A DNA stretch of 64,000 nt from Kalaharituber pfeilii. Its lineage: Eukaryota; Ascomycota; Pezizomycetes; Pezizales; Pezizaceae. The stretch spans positions 1,364,001 through 1,428,000 of the forward strand of contig WHUZ01000003.1 in assembly GCA_015179045.1 (NCBI GenBank), written 5' to 3'. Shown piece after piece: positions 22,556-33,430 of this stretch. The position numbers and the translations under genes were made by a program. The notes below the pieces were generated by a model that saw only the letters and a list, made by a program, of their open reading frames with translations, was not told the origin of the DNA and made no database searches. Numbering within the stretch: position 1 is the first letter of the stretch; each line of letters begins with the position of its first letter.

Positions 22556-23866
22556 ATGACAGCCGCAGCACCAACAGCGTCCGTGTTCCCTCGTAGCCAT
22601 GTCGGTTTTGACAGCATCACTTCACAAATTCAGCGAAAGCTGCTCAAGCGTGGTTTCCAGTTCAACATCATCTGTGTTGGTACGTACAGTCCATGATCCG
22701 CTGCAATAGCAGTGTGGAGAGGAGGACTACGTGGACTAACGTTATTAGGTCAAACTGGTCTTGGGAAGTCGACGCTGATTAACACCATCTTCGCATCTCA
22801 TCTTATCGACAGTAAAGGACGACTTACACCGGATGAGCCCGTCAGGTCAACCACTGAGATTCAGTCGGTTTCGCATAGTATGAAGAATCATTTAAACTTA
22901 TCAAGCTTTGGATATTGATTCAATTTTAGTCATTGAGGAGAATGGTGTCCGTTTGCGCCTTAACATCGTTGATACACCTGGTTATGGTGATCAAGTAAAT
23001 AACGACCGATGGTACGTTCCCGCAGTAGTTGAAGAAAACGCAATGTAAGAATATGCGGACTGATATCTGGGCAGCTGGGACCCAATCGTGAAATACATCA
23101 AAGATCAGCACTCCGCATACCTTCGAAAAGAACTTACCGCTCAAAGAGAGAGATACATCCAGGACACCAGAATCCACTGCTGTTTGTTCTTTATCCAGCC
23201 TTCTGGGCATGCTCTCAAGCCGATTGACATTGTTGTATTGAAGAAGCTTTCCGACGTTGTCAACGTCGTACCAGTTATTGCCAAATCCGACTCTCTGACA
23301 TTGGAGGAACGAGCTGCTTTCAAGGAGAGAATCAAGGAGGAATTTGCTTTCCACAACCTTAAGATGTACCCATACGACAACGATGAATTGGATGAGGAGG
23401 AACGCGCGTGGAACGCACAAATCAAGGTAAGAAATTAGTTTACCCAAATTCAGTATCCTAGTCTGACTAGCGTAGGATATCATTCCCTTTGCCGTTGTTG
23501 GATCAGAGAAGACCATCATTGTGGATGGAAAGCAGGTCCGTGGCCGACAGAACAGATGGGGTGTGATCAATGGTGAGTACCAACGCTTCCCAGTTTCGTA
23601 TCAGCATTGGCTAATAGGCTTATGTAGTCGAGAATGAGAACCACTGTGAATTTGTCTACCTTCGAAATTTTCTCACTCGTACTCACCTTCAAGACCTCAT
23701 TGAAACAACCTCTCAAATCCATTACGAGACTTTCCGTGCTAAGCAGCTTCTGGCCCTCAAGGAAAGCAGTGCTGCCGGCGCTGGCAGCAGCCGGCCGATC
23801 AGCCCCACCGCTGATAGGGAAGTCAGTCGAAACTCGCAGAGGATGACAATGAACGGGGGCTATTAA
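22556..23866 (+). CDS. cdc10: Septin, Cdc10 class
   Basis: Septins are GTP-binding proteins that form hetero-oligomeric filaments at septa, branch sites and spore necks. Six exons (22556-22679, 22749-22877, 22930-23011, 23075-23426, 23476-23572, 23628-23866) give 340 residues. The GTPase signature is complete: P-loop GQTGLGKST, switch region with VDTPGYGD, AKSD base-recognition motif. The septin-specific block ...SSAGA-preceding ETTSQIHYE..RAKQL is also present. The KYIKDQHSAYLRKELTAQRER stretch and the absence of a C-terminal coiled coil put it in the Cdc10/AspD group, not Cdc3, Cdc11 or Cdc12. Expressed from the plus strand and converging on guanylate kinase. Confidence 0.94.
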
Positions 23867-24495
23867 TTTAACTTATATTTCTTCTTGGACAATGCTTGGT
23901 AAAGGTGTTATAGGGTGGTATTGGTAATGGAGATGCAACAGTTCCACCAAAAGTTTGTAATTGGAGCTAAGGACGCAGGGCAGGAACTACCCTTTTAAGT
24001 TCATTTTTTTTTTATTAACACCCGTTCTTTATACCAAATTAATGTCACAGGCTCAACGTTTTCCTTGCTTGTTACTATTTACCTCTTTAGCTGTTGCATA
24101 CCCACTTCTTTTCTGACTTGTCTATTATTTTTATTCTTATTTTTATTTTTTCCTTTTAACCTTTTAGCGAATTTATGTTTTTTGTGTTCTCGTATTTACA
24201 CTCGCCAACCTTCCGGCATTAGTTTCTTTTGTTGGTGGATATATGGAGATTATTAATGTGAATTGATATTGTGGATCGGACATCTTTGGTTTTCTACATG
24301 GAGAGAAGATCTCTCTCCTTGCCGTACTTCAATTGCTTACCCTGCTCTATGACCCGAGTGAAGTGGACAGGGTGCATTCCGTATCCATTTTCAATTCGTT
24401 AAACTACGACACAAGATCATGCTGGCAGCTACTTTCTGATCTCACCAAGGGTAAGGGGTATCTTGACGTCTCTATACACAAATGACCCTTCCCAT
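23867..24495. other. T-rich convergent 3' spacer
   Basis: 629 bases between the septin and guanylate kinase 3' ends, rich in T runs and AT words. No gene is seen. Confidence 0.65.
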
Positions 24496-25331
24496 TCACT
24501 CTGTCTCTATTAAAGCCAGGATGTAATTGTAGAACTCAGTATAGCACTTTTCGAGGTCGTCATTGACGATGATCTTGTCGTGGCTGCCTGGGAGCTCAGC
24601 ATACTCGAGCTCCTTGATGGCCTGGTCAAGACGCTTTTGAAGGCTGGAGGAGGACTCGGTGCCTCGGCCTTCGAGACGAGCTTTCAGGACTTCGATGCTG
24701 GGGGGCTTAATGAAGATGAATTTGGCGGGGAGGCCGGAGGTTCTAACTTGTTTCACACCCTGGATGGAGAAATGGAGGTTAGTTCCGAGGTGGAGAATGA
24801 ACGGATTGGGATGTGGAAATATAGACATCCTATGACACAAAGAGCCGAGGGAAGTAGGATAGAGCATACCTCCATCTCAATGTCCAGAATGCACACTCGC
24901 CCCTTACTGGCCACATCCGCTACGGCCTGCTTCGAGGTCCCGTAGTAGTTACTCGAAAACTGTGCATGTTCAATGAAGGCCTTTTGGGCAATCAGGTCGC
25001 GGAAGTTCTCGGGGGTCGTGAAGTGGTACTGGACACCGTCCAGTTCACCGTCACGAGGGGCGCGGGTGGTATCTATTTTTGTCCCCAGAGGGATATGGGA
25101 GTTAAGCTTCCTTTTTCTTTTTTTTGTCAAAGTTGGTCGTGGAGAAGAGCATAAGGGGACTTCGAAGAGAAGAAAGAATGGTGCTACGGAACGAAACGTA
25201 CGGGAGACAGAGAACCCAAACGTATCAGGATGCTGAGCAAACAGGCGCTTAAGAAGCGTAGATTTGCCTGTGCCAGAGGGCCCAGAGACCACGATCAGGG
25301 GCTTGCTGAGGGGAGCCGCTGTTGTGTGCAT
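24496..25331 (-). CDS. GUK1: Guanylate kinase
   Basis: Guanylate kinase phosphorylates GMP (and dGMP) with ATP to GDP, an essential step of purine nucleotide supply. Exons 25202-25331, 24870-25072 and 24496-24759 give 198 residues, the usual length. The P-loop GPSGTGKST is at about residues 17-25. The GMP-binding elements [10 protein letters not shown] and GVQYHF follow, then [15 protein letters not shown], the DIEMEGVKQ stretch and the lid-to-core segment [11 protein letters not shown]. The ATG at 25331 is used here. A 13-base upstream exon (25430-25442, reading MSPA) with a consensus GTAAGC donor could instead splice in frame to 25318, replacing the first residues. Both give an intact core. 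Confidence 0.94.
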
Positions 25332-25442
25332 TGCGGTTTTCGTTCAGTTAGCACAATCTCCGAAATCTAAAACAGAAACTTGCCGTCGAAGGTATCTTAG
25401 CAAAGGAAATCGCAATGAGGAATGCTTACTTGCGGGTGACAT

Positions 25443-26076
25443 CGCAATCGCTACTTTACTCGAGACGTATCTTCCTTGTGCCTGCTGCGTAAAGCTTGAG
25501 AATAGAAAATGCGACGGTGTCCCTGGACGAAGGAACACTCTACACAGAGGGCGCATGCACCAATTGCTCTCCTGTGGGGTCGGGGTGGGGTGGGGTAGGA
25601 GCGGCCTCAAGCTTTCTCAGCCCTGGGCAAATCGATAAGCGCAGAGCAAGAAATAAAATAGGGCTTTTTGGAAGCTTGTAATATCATAACCAAAAAAATT
25701 CCGAAATTTGAGGTCGGGGTTAAGCTTTTTCTTCTTTCGCTTCTCTAACCCTGCTAGAGCGAACCGGTTCATGTGATGTTTTCTTCATTACTAGTGCTAT
25801 AAAAATATCATGAAGAGAAACTGATGTTGTCCTATTAATATGATAAAAATATGATCAAGTGAAATGAATATCAATAACAAATAACCAACAATGCACCTAG
25901 GCCTCGAGAACACGAACAAATGAAGAATGCTGAAAAAGAAATATATACAATGACCCCTACAGAGGTATCAACCCAACCTTGAGCACACAGACACCAAAAC
26001 ACCAAATCCCGTCAACGAATCCCATAAATCAAAACAAAAACGATGAATGTAGACAATGAGCACTATATAGGTTAGA
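25443..26076. other. Spacer between GUK1 and RAD52
   Basis: About 630 bases between the GUK1 5' end and the RAD52 3' end, which are on the same strand. The GUK1 side should contain its promoter; the RAD52 side is AT-rich and likely 3' UTR. No gene is recognised. Confidence 0.55.
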
Positions 26077-28154
26077 TTAGCTTCGCATTCGCTTTGGATC
26101 GTTTCCGTTGAATTGGGTTTGTCCTTGAGCATTTAACATAGTATTTGATGCATCATTTAGAGCCGGTCTATAGTTTCTAGCACTGTTAGTTAGGATAGAT
26201 GGAAAATGGGTAATTCGCACGTACTGCCCGATCCCAGGGCCCGAATTATCTGCAGGCCGTTTAATACCAGCACCTCCTTGATAGGCTTGAGGTAGTCCAA
26301 CTGTGCTTGGTGGTTTATAAGGCGTCCTGTTGAGTTGAGGACCAGCCGATGGAGGCATTCCAATTTGTCTCGCTCCATTGAAACCGCTTGGATTTGTGAA
26401 GTCTAATTTCGGTGCTGTATTGGCTAACCCTGAAGCTCCAACACCTTGGTTTCCTAAAAGCTTTCGTGGCACTGGGGATGATTTAGAATGATCAATGCCA
26501 ACGGACCTTGGAATTGATGTTTGGTGGTGAGGATTGAAGACTGGAGCCTCCGCAGGGATCGCATCACTTTGTAGGCTCTTTGCCGCCCTAGCACTAAAAA
26601 ACTCAACAGGAGGGTTTTGTTGATTCGATGAATTGTGCGGTGTGTTTAGTTGGGGTGCTGGAAGGGCAGGTATAGAATTCGTCGGTGTATTAGACCGTGG
26701 GGGATTATTCTGGGGAGGTTGATGTGATGATTGTTGGGGACGTTGCTGGGGAGGTCCCATTGTCTGTCCACGGGGAGGCTGCTGCATCGCAGGGCGAGGA
26801 GCAGGGGGCCGTTGCTGGAAGTTTGGCGGAGGCAGTTTCTGATACTGTTGTTGCTGTTGCATTGGCTTAGGGGTAGGAGTCTGTGGATTGTTGGGGGCAT
26901 TAGGCGGTCGGCGATTGATCAAAGGCGAGTCTTCAGAATTTCCCGTTGTTGCTCCAGGGGGAAAACTGGGTCGACTATTGTTGAAAGCGGCAGGTGGTGC
27001 GGTTGTGTTGGTTGGGGTAGAATTAGAACTATTGAGAAATGTTAAAACTGGTATAATTTCGCAATGGGATAAGGGTCCGCACGGTTCAATGATAACTTCG
27101 TCAGGCATCAGACCATCAAGAGTGGATTCATCCCCTTCAACAAATACACCGAATTCTTCATCGAACTCATCTCCTGTTGTCGTTAGTAAATTGCTGTAAC
27201 ATCCTGATTTTTCAACATACCCCCATAGTCATCTGAAGCACCGGTCAGGTCGCCTATTGCAGTCAGATAAAGTCATTGTAGGTATGGTACATATCTTACC
27301 GTCCATCGACTTATCAGCCTCCGTCTTGGCTTCTTCAAATTTCACTCCTTCAGTCTTGAGTATTGAAGTGGAATTCCTTTCATCATTAGAGGATACATTC
27401 CTTGGAGCAAAGTCTGAGTGTCGATGTAGATTTGCCGGATTGAATCGTGTCTAGAAATCGTCAGATTCCTTTTTTTACTTGATGTTCGGATTATGACTTA
27501 CTGCTGGGATTCGAATCTTGGTCACTTCTTTAATGTAATTCTTGTCGTAAACACAATTCCCCAGCACATTTCCAAAGTTCCGCAGAGCTCGCTTGAGGGC
27601 ATCTGTGGTTCCCTCTTTCTTTGCCTTCTCAAATGCCGCAGCCTTTCCCTTGCAGTTTTCGATGTGGCCATATCCTATGTCCTGCACAGGGTCAACACTC
27701 CTGCCTTGTTGCCAGAAACTCTAGGATAGATATACTTCGTGATATGTACCATCTTTCAGAGTAACTCTCATGATAACAGAGAGTCCTAAGTTAACTTTTC
27801 CGGAATTCTCTTCCACCTGGTGAAGCTTATTAGCCTATGTCTTTCGACCAAGAACTTCGTCCAACCACCCACAAAATCGATTTGAATGTTTCTTATTGAC
27901 GATGACCATCCATTGAACCCAAACACTTCATTCGCCAAATTAATAACCTTATCAGCAGCAAGATAGTGAACTTTGACCCCTCCTGCCCCTGGTCTAGATG
28001 ATATATATTCCGGGCCTAGCTGTTTATCCAGTCTACTCTGTAATGTCGCAATTTCTGCAACAGCGTAAGGCGAAAGCCTACTTGGAGGCTCCTCATCGAA
28101 AGGGTTGATGTTTGCAATGTTGCCAATTTTATGCTGAAAACCGGGCTCAGGCAT
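26077..28154 (-). CDS. RAD52: RAD52 recombination mediator/strand-annealing protein
   Basis: Rad52 anneals single strands and loads Rad51 during homologous recombination. Six exons (27873-28154, 27736-27816, 27502-27681, 27300-27450, 27221-27253, 26077-27173) give 607 residues. The N-terminal DNA-binding ring domain is clear in the first about 180 residues: [45 protein letters not shown] segment, [36 protein letters not shown] and GNCVYDK. The long Pro/Gln/Asn-rich C-terminal half is typical of fungal Rad52 and ends in the basic PKRMRS. Exon 5 is 33 nt. A 42-base stretch (26183-26224) has consensus donor, CTAAC branch and CAG acceptor and is a multiple of three, so the C-terminal part may be spliced or retained without losing the frame. 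Confidence 0.93.
26183..26224 (-). other. Possible 42-base in-frame intron in RAD52
   Basis: The coding strand shows GTACGT...CCTAACTAACAG. Removing it joins GGGCA to TGCTAG in frame, so both forms are open. Confidence 0.5.
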
Positions 28155-28598
28155 GGTAGCTGCCTCTGAAGGGTTTCGATTAAGGTGGTGAGGTGCAAGA
28201 GGCTCAGGTTAAAGCTGCAGTAATATAATTGCCAGGTGAATTAATCACTCGTCTGCAGAGGGTGACGCGTTTGGATTACTGTGGCGCGGAGAACATCTTG
28301 GCGCGACGCGGGATAATTTTAGTCACCACTAGCCACATGGTCAAGATGATTAAATCGCCGAGATCACGTGCTGCGATACTCAATGAGAAAGATTGTGGAA
28401 ATTGAGAACCTATTGTTCTCATTTAAACGCCAAACCAGTAAATAAATGACGCATTGAACTTGATTATGATTATACGGGTCATCAAGTGCTAGAAAAAGAA
28501 GAATTGCCGTAATTACCAAATCTACCCAATGATTCATTTGTTTCACACGAAACGCCAAAAGGAAAAAATGAGGACGATTTTCTGATACGAAGACAGAA
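28155..28598. promoter_or_regulatory. RAD52 promoter region
   Basis: The spacer between the MTR4 3' end and the RAD52 start, both transcribed leftwards. It contains GC-rich words embedded in AT-rich DNA, among them ACGCGT at 28265-28270 and TTGGCGCG at 28298-28305, listed separately. No gene is seen. Confidence 0.55.
28265..28305 (-). promoter_or_regulatory. MCB and E2F-like G1/S elements upstream of RAD52
   Basis: ACGCGT (28265-28270) is the fungal MBF core (MCB), and TTGGCGCG (28298-28305) matches E2F-type sites. Both lie about 110-150 bases upstream of the RAD52 ATG. MBF drives DNA replication and repair genes in yeasts, so S-phase expression is a reasonable inference. Confidence 0.5.
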
Positions 28599-31500
28599 TT
28601 ACAGATATAATGATTGCGCGGCAATAATATCTGTGAATGAAAGTTTAGAACCTGCTTCAATCTGTATGGGAGATATATGCGAGGGTAGTACCTCTCTTCA
28701 CTTTTGTTAAAGACTGCTCGAATTTCTGCTCGAGTTCTTCACTGCCCATCACCCTGGCAGCCTGTGTCATTTGCCGGATCAACTCTTCCAATCTTCTGAA
28801 CATTCGAATTAAGCTTCCTTCATAAACATCCGTCATTTTACTAGAATGCAATAGTTAGCTTTGAGTGGCATAATGATAAGAAGACTAGAACTTACCATAT
28901 TGTGGAAAATGACGACCCATGGGCCCAGGAATAAACAACATCCATCAATGTGTGCTTAAACTTTTCGACATATTCCTCTTCCACTACGTTAAGCTTGCTT
29001 TCCTGAGAAATCTTGGCTATTAATCGTGCTTGACTTTGGAGGTCTCTGAATGGTTTAGCAAGCTCCTCCTTCAGTGCTGGCGTTTCGTTGCTCTTCTCCT
29101 CAAACACAAAGCAACTGAGGAGGGCAGCACACTGTTCCGGTGTCAACTCATTGAACACACGGTTGAATAACAACTCCGTCAATAGCAACTCGTCGCCTGA
29201 ACTTATCTCGCAGGCAACTCTAGCTTTCAATTGGATAACGTCATTTTCGGTGATAAATCCGAGACGACGCAGGACACGCTTCCGGCACTTCAATTCATCA
29301 AGTTGCATGATAGAATGTGCAGCATTGATTTTTTTCTTGACAGCTTTGATCTTGGCAGTGAGCTCCATCTTATAGCTGTACTTGTTATACAGGTCGACCA
29401 ACCGTGGAGAATTGTGGAGAGGATTCGCAAGCAGCCTTGATTCAAGCACTTCAATTTTCTAAAAGTCCAAATACATCAGCACCCATATCTTTCGTTCCAC
29501 GTAATTCCACTTACCCGTAGCAGCTTCTTGAATGATTCATCGGTTATATTCATGTTTTCAATAGGGTCCAAAACAGGTATTCCATCTGGGAACCTTTTCT
29601 TCACCTCATGAATATTCTTTCGTGTCGTATTACGTTGGTCCTGAGACTTCATATCCTTGGGAAGAAATATTCGGACAGGCGCAATACCCTCTAAACATGA
29701 GAGTAACACCGGTACTATTTCCATTCTTCCATGCTCTCCTTCATCAGGGGGGCGAACACCAGCTGGAAGGTCTTTATCAACCCTCATCACTGCAGCTGCG
29801 TCCTGTGATACATTGAGCAGTACATCAATGACATATTGCTGTTGAGGCGGCAGTTCTTCTACCGAGCCCTGACACAAAGTCAGTTGGAATAATCTTCATA
29901 TGGAATGAATTGACATACCTTGCTCTGATACCTCTTGGAGTAATTAACAACCGCTCCCCATCCGAAATCATACGATTGATGCTTGATTTTCACCAAGCGG
30001 CCCGGTTGCATGAACTGAAGGCAGTAGTTCGGATGGTTGATTACATCGCGCATATCTTTTGTGTATTGATCGAGGGATTGCCTAAGTTCGTAGTACTCAC
30101 GTACTGTGCTTTCATCCTCAATTACCAGCTGCACCTTCTCATTCTCAAGATCCTGTAACTCTTCTAAGGGTTAGTAGCCAAGTGAAACAAGAAGGCAAGA
30201 TTGTTACAATACCCTTTTCAAGCCCGGATACGCCAGCGGTATTCTGAAACTGGAAAAAGCACTTTTCCAACATGAACTCCGGTGATATTCCTTCAACCCG
30301 CATCAAATTTAATATCATGTTGTAACCAAGGTAAAAGGCGGAATTGAGACGATCCTGCTCTCCTTTGACTATCTCTCGAGCAACATGTGGTTCCATCTTT
30401 TCGTCAATCATGAGAATGACAATTCCTCGGTCATCCAATCCTCTGCGGCCAGCACGGCCAGACATCTGCACAAACTCGGAGGGAGAGACCCATCGTTGCT
30501 CCTTTCCATCGAATTTTCGTACGCTAGTAAACACCACAGTTTTTGCTGGCATGTTAAGACCAATGGAGAAAGTTTCAGTAGCAAACAACACCTTAATTAA
30601 GCCTTCCTGGAAGAGAATCTCGATGACCTCTTTCAAGATAGGTAGGAGGCCAGAGTGATGGACGCCGATGCCACGCCGAAGAAGTGGAAGAATGTGCTGA
30701 ATTTGCGGTAATTCACGATCTTCGTCTGATAATGAACTGATAGCATTTTCAAACACTTTACCAACCATTTCCTTCTCGGCCTCATCATTGAACGAGAGTT
30801 GACTCATTTGCAAGGCCAAGCTCTCGCATTCTCTTTTGCTGAAGCTAAATACGATCACTGGGTTATAGTTCTTTAACATAATCATCTTCACTATCTTGTA
30901 GATATCAGATGGTCCTATATTCAGGTCAGTAAACCAATCTATACGTTACTTGCGTCCAAATGTAAAATTTACCCTTGTTGCCTCCCGATTTCGTCTTCCA
31001 CTTCCTCTTTGAAGTTCCTTTCTTTCCGGATGTGTCACCTGGATCCTCGCCCATTTTGTCTTGCAAGCTTGTCATGGCCTTCTGGAAGTTATCTTCGCGG
31101 AAAACGCCTTTCTCATCTACGACGAGATGAATTCCATTTGCACCTGCAGGAAACAGGTAGTGTTGTAGTGGCGTTGGTCGAAAATCCGTGTACACAACGT
31201 GACACGGTTGATTATGGATTTTAGATATCCACTCCGCGAACTGCATGGCATTGGGAATTGTGGCGGACAGAAAGACGTAGCGGACTTTGTCAGGAAGCAA
31301 TATAATTGTCTCCTCCCAAACAACACCGCGAGCTGCCGAATGTCAGCAAACAGCAAAAACAATTGGGAGGCTGCGCCTACCTTTGTCCCTCATGTAATGG
31401 ATTTCATCGAATATTACCCATTGCACTTCCCTCATGACTTCGGATCCTCTATAAAGCATCGATCGTAAAATCTACATCAATTAGCCGGTTTACATATCCT

Positions 31501-32281
31501 TTGTGTGGGCCTGTTGATCACATACCTCTGTCGTCATAACCAAGCATGTTGCAGTTGGGTTTATCGTAACATCACCAGTCATTAGCCCTACATCCCCAAA
31601 TTCACTCAGAAATTCTCTGTATTTTTGATTACTCAAGGCCTTGATAGGGCTCGTGTAGATGACTCGTTGCCCATCCCGCAAGCTCTGCGCAATTGCATAT
31701 TCTGCTACAACAGTCTTCCCTGCACTGGTATGTGCACTGACAAGAACACTCTCTCCGCGCTCGATGGCATTGACCGACGTCCGTTGAAAAGGGTCTAACT
31801 CGAATTTGTATTTCCTGGCTGGAGGGTCTGCGGGAACGTGCTCACTAATGGGTATGTATTTGTACTCTGGTGGAAGAGAGACTTGATGCCTGACTTGGTG
31901 CTGGACAAGGATGAACTCTCCTTCAGTCGCCTGCGAAGTCAATCCTGCCGACGCCGCTACTTCTCGAGTTTGCTCTGTTTCGAAAGAATCGGTCACAATT
32001 GGCGCAGCGGAGCCGTCCCTCCGCTGACGTTTTGCAGAGTGCTGCGCTTGCATTGCATTTCCATTGGAGGGCTCCTCGGTCGTCATGTTGTCCTCCATTA
32101 CCGTATCCGTAACGCCATCTGAAACCGAATTAGTTTGTACTGCAGCATCATCTTCCTGCCGCTCAGAGCCGTTGGCATGTCTTTTCTTGTTCCTGTCCTT
32201 CTTGGGCCTCCTCGGCTCCTGATTTCCTGGGCGGACAGCACCGTCCTCGTCAAACACATCAAAAAGGTCGTCACCGAACAT
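28599..32281 (-). CDS. MTR4: MTR4-type DExH RNA helicase (exosome cofactor)
   Basis: Mtr4 (Dob1) is the 3'-5' RNA helicase of the nuclear TRAMP complex that feeds RNA to the exosome in rRNA maturation and RNA surveillance. Nine exons (ends at 31526, 31381, 30973, 30213, 29919, 29515, 28896, 28692, 28599) give 1083 residues, the family size. Visible are Walker [62 protein letters not shown] and SGRAGRRG. The arch/KOW region with QPGRLVKI follows, then the helical C-terminus [11 protein letters not shown] and the final QSLYL. The N-terminal about 100 residues are charged and low-complexity with basic nuclear-signal-like stretches. The start is the first ATG, reading [13 protein letters not shown], typical for Mtr4. 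Confidence 0.96.
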
Positions 32282-32452
32282 TGCTACGGCTTAGATGATG
32301 GTATGCGAGAGGTCAGAGTGGGGTGGGGGAGGGGTGGGGGGGGGGGGAGGCAGATGGTGGTACTGAAGGGGACTCGCGGTGTATAAGAGTGCTGGATCGC
32401 CGCAGGTGGTGAGTGCAGCAAAATCTTCGGAAGGGCCGATTGCACTAGTTTT

Positions 32453-32485
32453 CTAGTTGCTAGTTGCTAGTTGCAAGTTGCTGCA
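32453..32485 (+). repeat. CTAGTTG 7-base tandem repeat
   Basis: Four consecutive units (three CTAGTTG and one CAAGTTG) about 175-200 bases upstream of the MTR4 start. Confidence 0.85.
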
Positions 32486-32760
32486 GCGTCGCGCATCAGA
32501 CGGCGCAGGCAAGCAAGGTGAGGAGAGCTCAGTGGAGCGCAGTCGCAGTGCGCAGCGAATGGGCGGGCGCTTGGCGGGCGGGCTTATTGCAACTCTGGGC
32601 GGCTGCGCCAAGACCGGCCGTTCGATCGGGCGAGGATTGGCCGCATCTCGCCCGGATCGGCTAATCGCTGAATCGCCGACTGCCTGACAGTCCCGACCGC
32701 CCCGCCAGCAGCGCACGTATCCAGCCCTCCGCACACCCCCACCCCGCAGCCCCGATCCCC

Positions 32761-32815
32761 AGCAGCAGCACAGCAGCACAGCAGCACAGCAGCACAGCAG
32801 CACAGCAGCACAGCA
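32761..32815 (+). repeat. AGCAGCAC 8-base tandem repeat
   Basis: About six copies of an 8-base unit, ending at 32815, about 310 bases upstream of the COX ATG. The unit length is not a multiple of three, as expected for noncoding DNA. Confidence 0.9.
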
Positions 32816-33127
32816 GTTTACCTGGTGCGTCCACCCGCTTGTATTTGCCATGTCTGCTCATGAGGCCTCTGCGGCAGAGGGAAAGAGCAGGACGGGGAGG
32901 AGCAGAGGGTCAGAAGGGGCTGCCTTCGCGCATGGCCCCACTGCGGATACGCTGACACGTTCCTGAACACAGACACTTCAGCGCTCGATTGCAGGCCCCC
33001 CACTCTCGCAAGCCATCATCGATAGAAAAGTGCCATATCTCTCTTCTCCCAGATTTGCCCCTCATTCCTGTAATATCCCCCATTGCTAACCAAGCGGCCC
33101 CGCCCCGACCCGCTCCCCCACATCCTC

Positions 33128-33430
33128 ATGCAGATGCTTCCCAAAGCTACCATCCGTACCTTTGCCTCCGGCCCTCTTGTTGCCCGCCGTGGCCTCCATG
33201 TTACCCCAGCCCGCCTCGGAGGCTACCACTACCCTGAGGGCCCCAGGAGCAACTTGCCATTCAACCCTCTCACTCGCTTCTTCTATGTGAGATACACCCT
33301 GTTCTGCGGTAAGTCTGCCCTAGATGCCGACATTTCATAAGTTGGAATGCATTCTGACAAACGCGCAGCTACTGGCTTTGGGCTTCCTTTCGGGATTGCC
33401 TACTGGCAGATCAACAAGAACAAGCCTTAA
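33128..33430 (+). CDS. COX8: Cytochrome c oxidase subunit VIIc/Cox8-type
   Basis: A small nuclear-encoded subunit of complex IV in the inner mitochondrial membrane. Exons 33128-33308 and 33369-33430 give 80 residues. The N-terminus (MQMLPKATIRTFASGPLVARRGLHVT) is a classical presequence. The mature part HYPEGPRSNLPFNPLTRFF and then a single hydrophobic segment (TLFCATGFGLPFGIAYWQI) ending NKNKP match the VIIc family (Cox8 in yeast). The in-frame upstream codons lack an ATG, so the start is 33128 or the second ATG at 33134. Confidence 0.9.

Larger units (their letters stand above)
32282..33127. promoter_or_regulatory. Divergent promoter MTR4/COX with short tandem repeats
   Basis: Spacer between divergently transcribed MTR4 and the COX subunit gene. 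It holds a G run (32338-32347), a 7-base CTAGTTG repeat (32453-32480) and an 8-base AGCAGCAC repeat (32761-32815). No gene is supported; open frames here are repeat translation. Confidence 0.6.

Noticed and set aside
32453..32861. Cys/Ala/Leu-rich antisense frames
   Set aside because: Translation of the AGCAGCAC repeat in the promoter.
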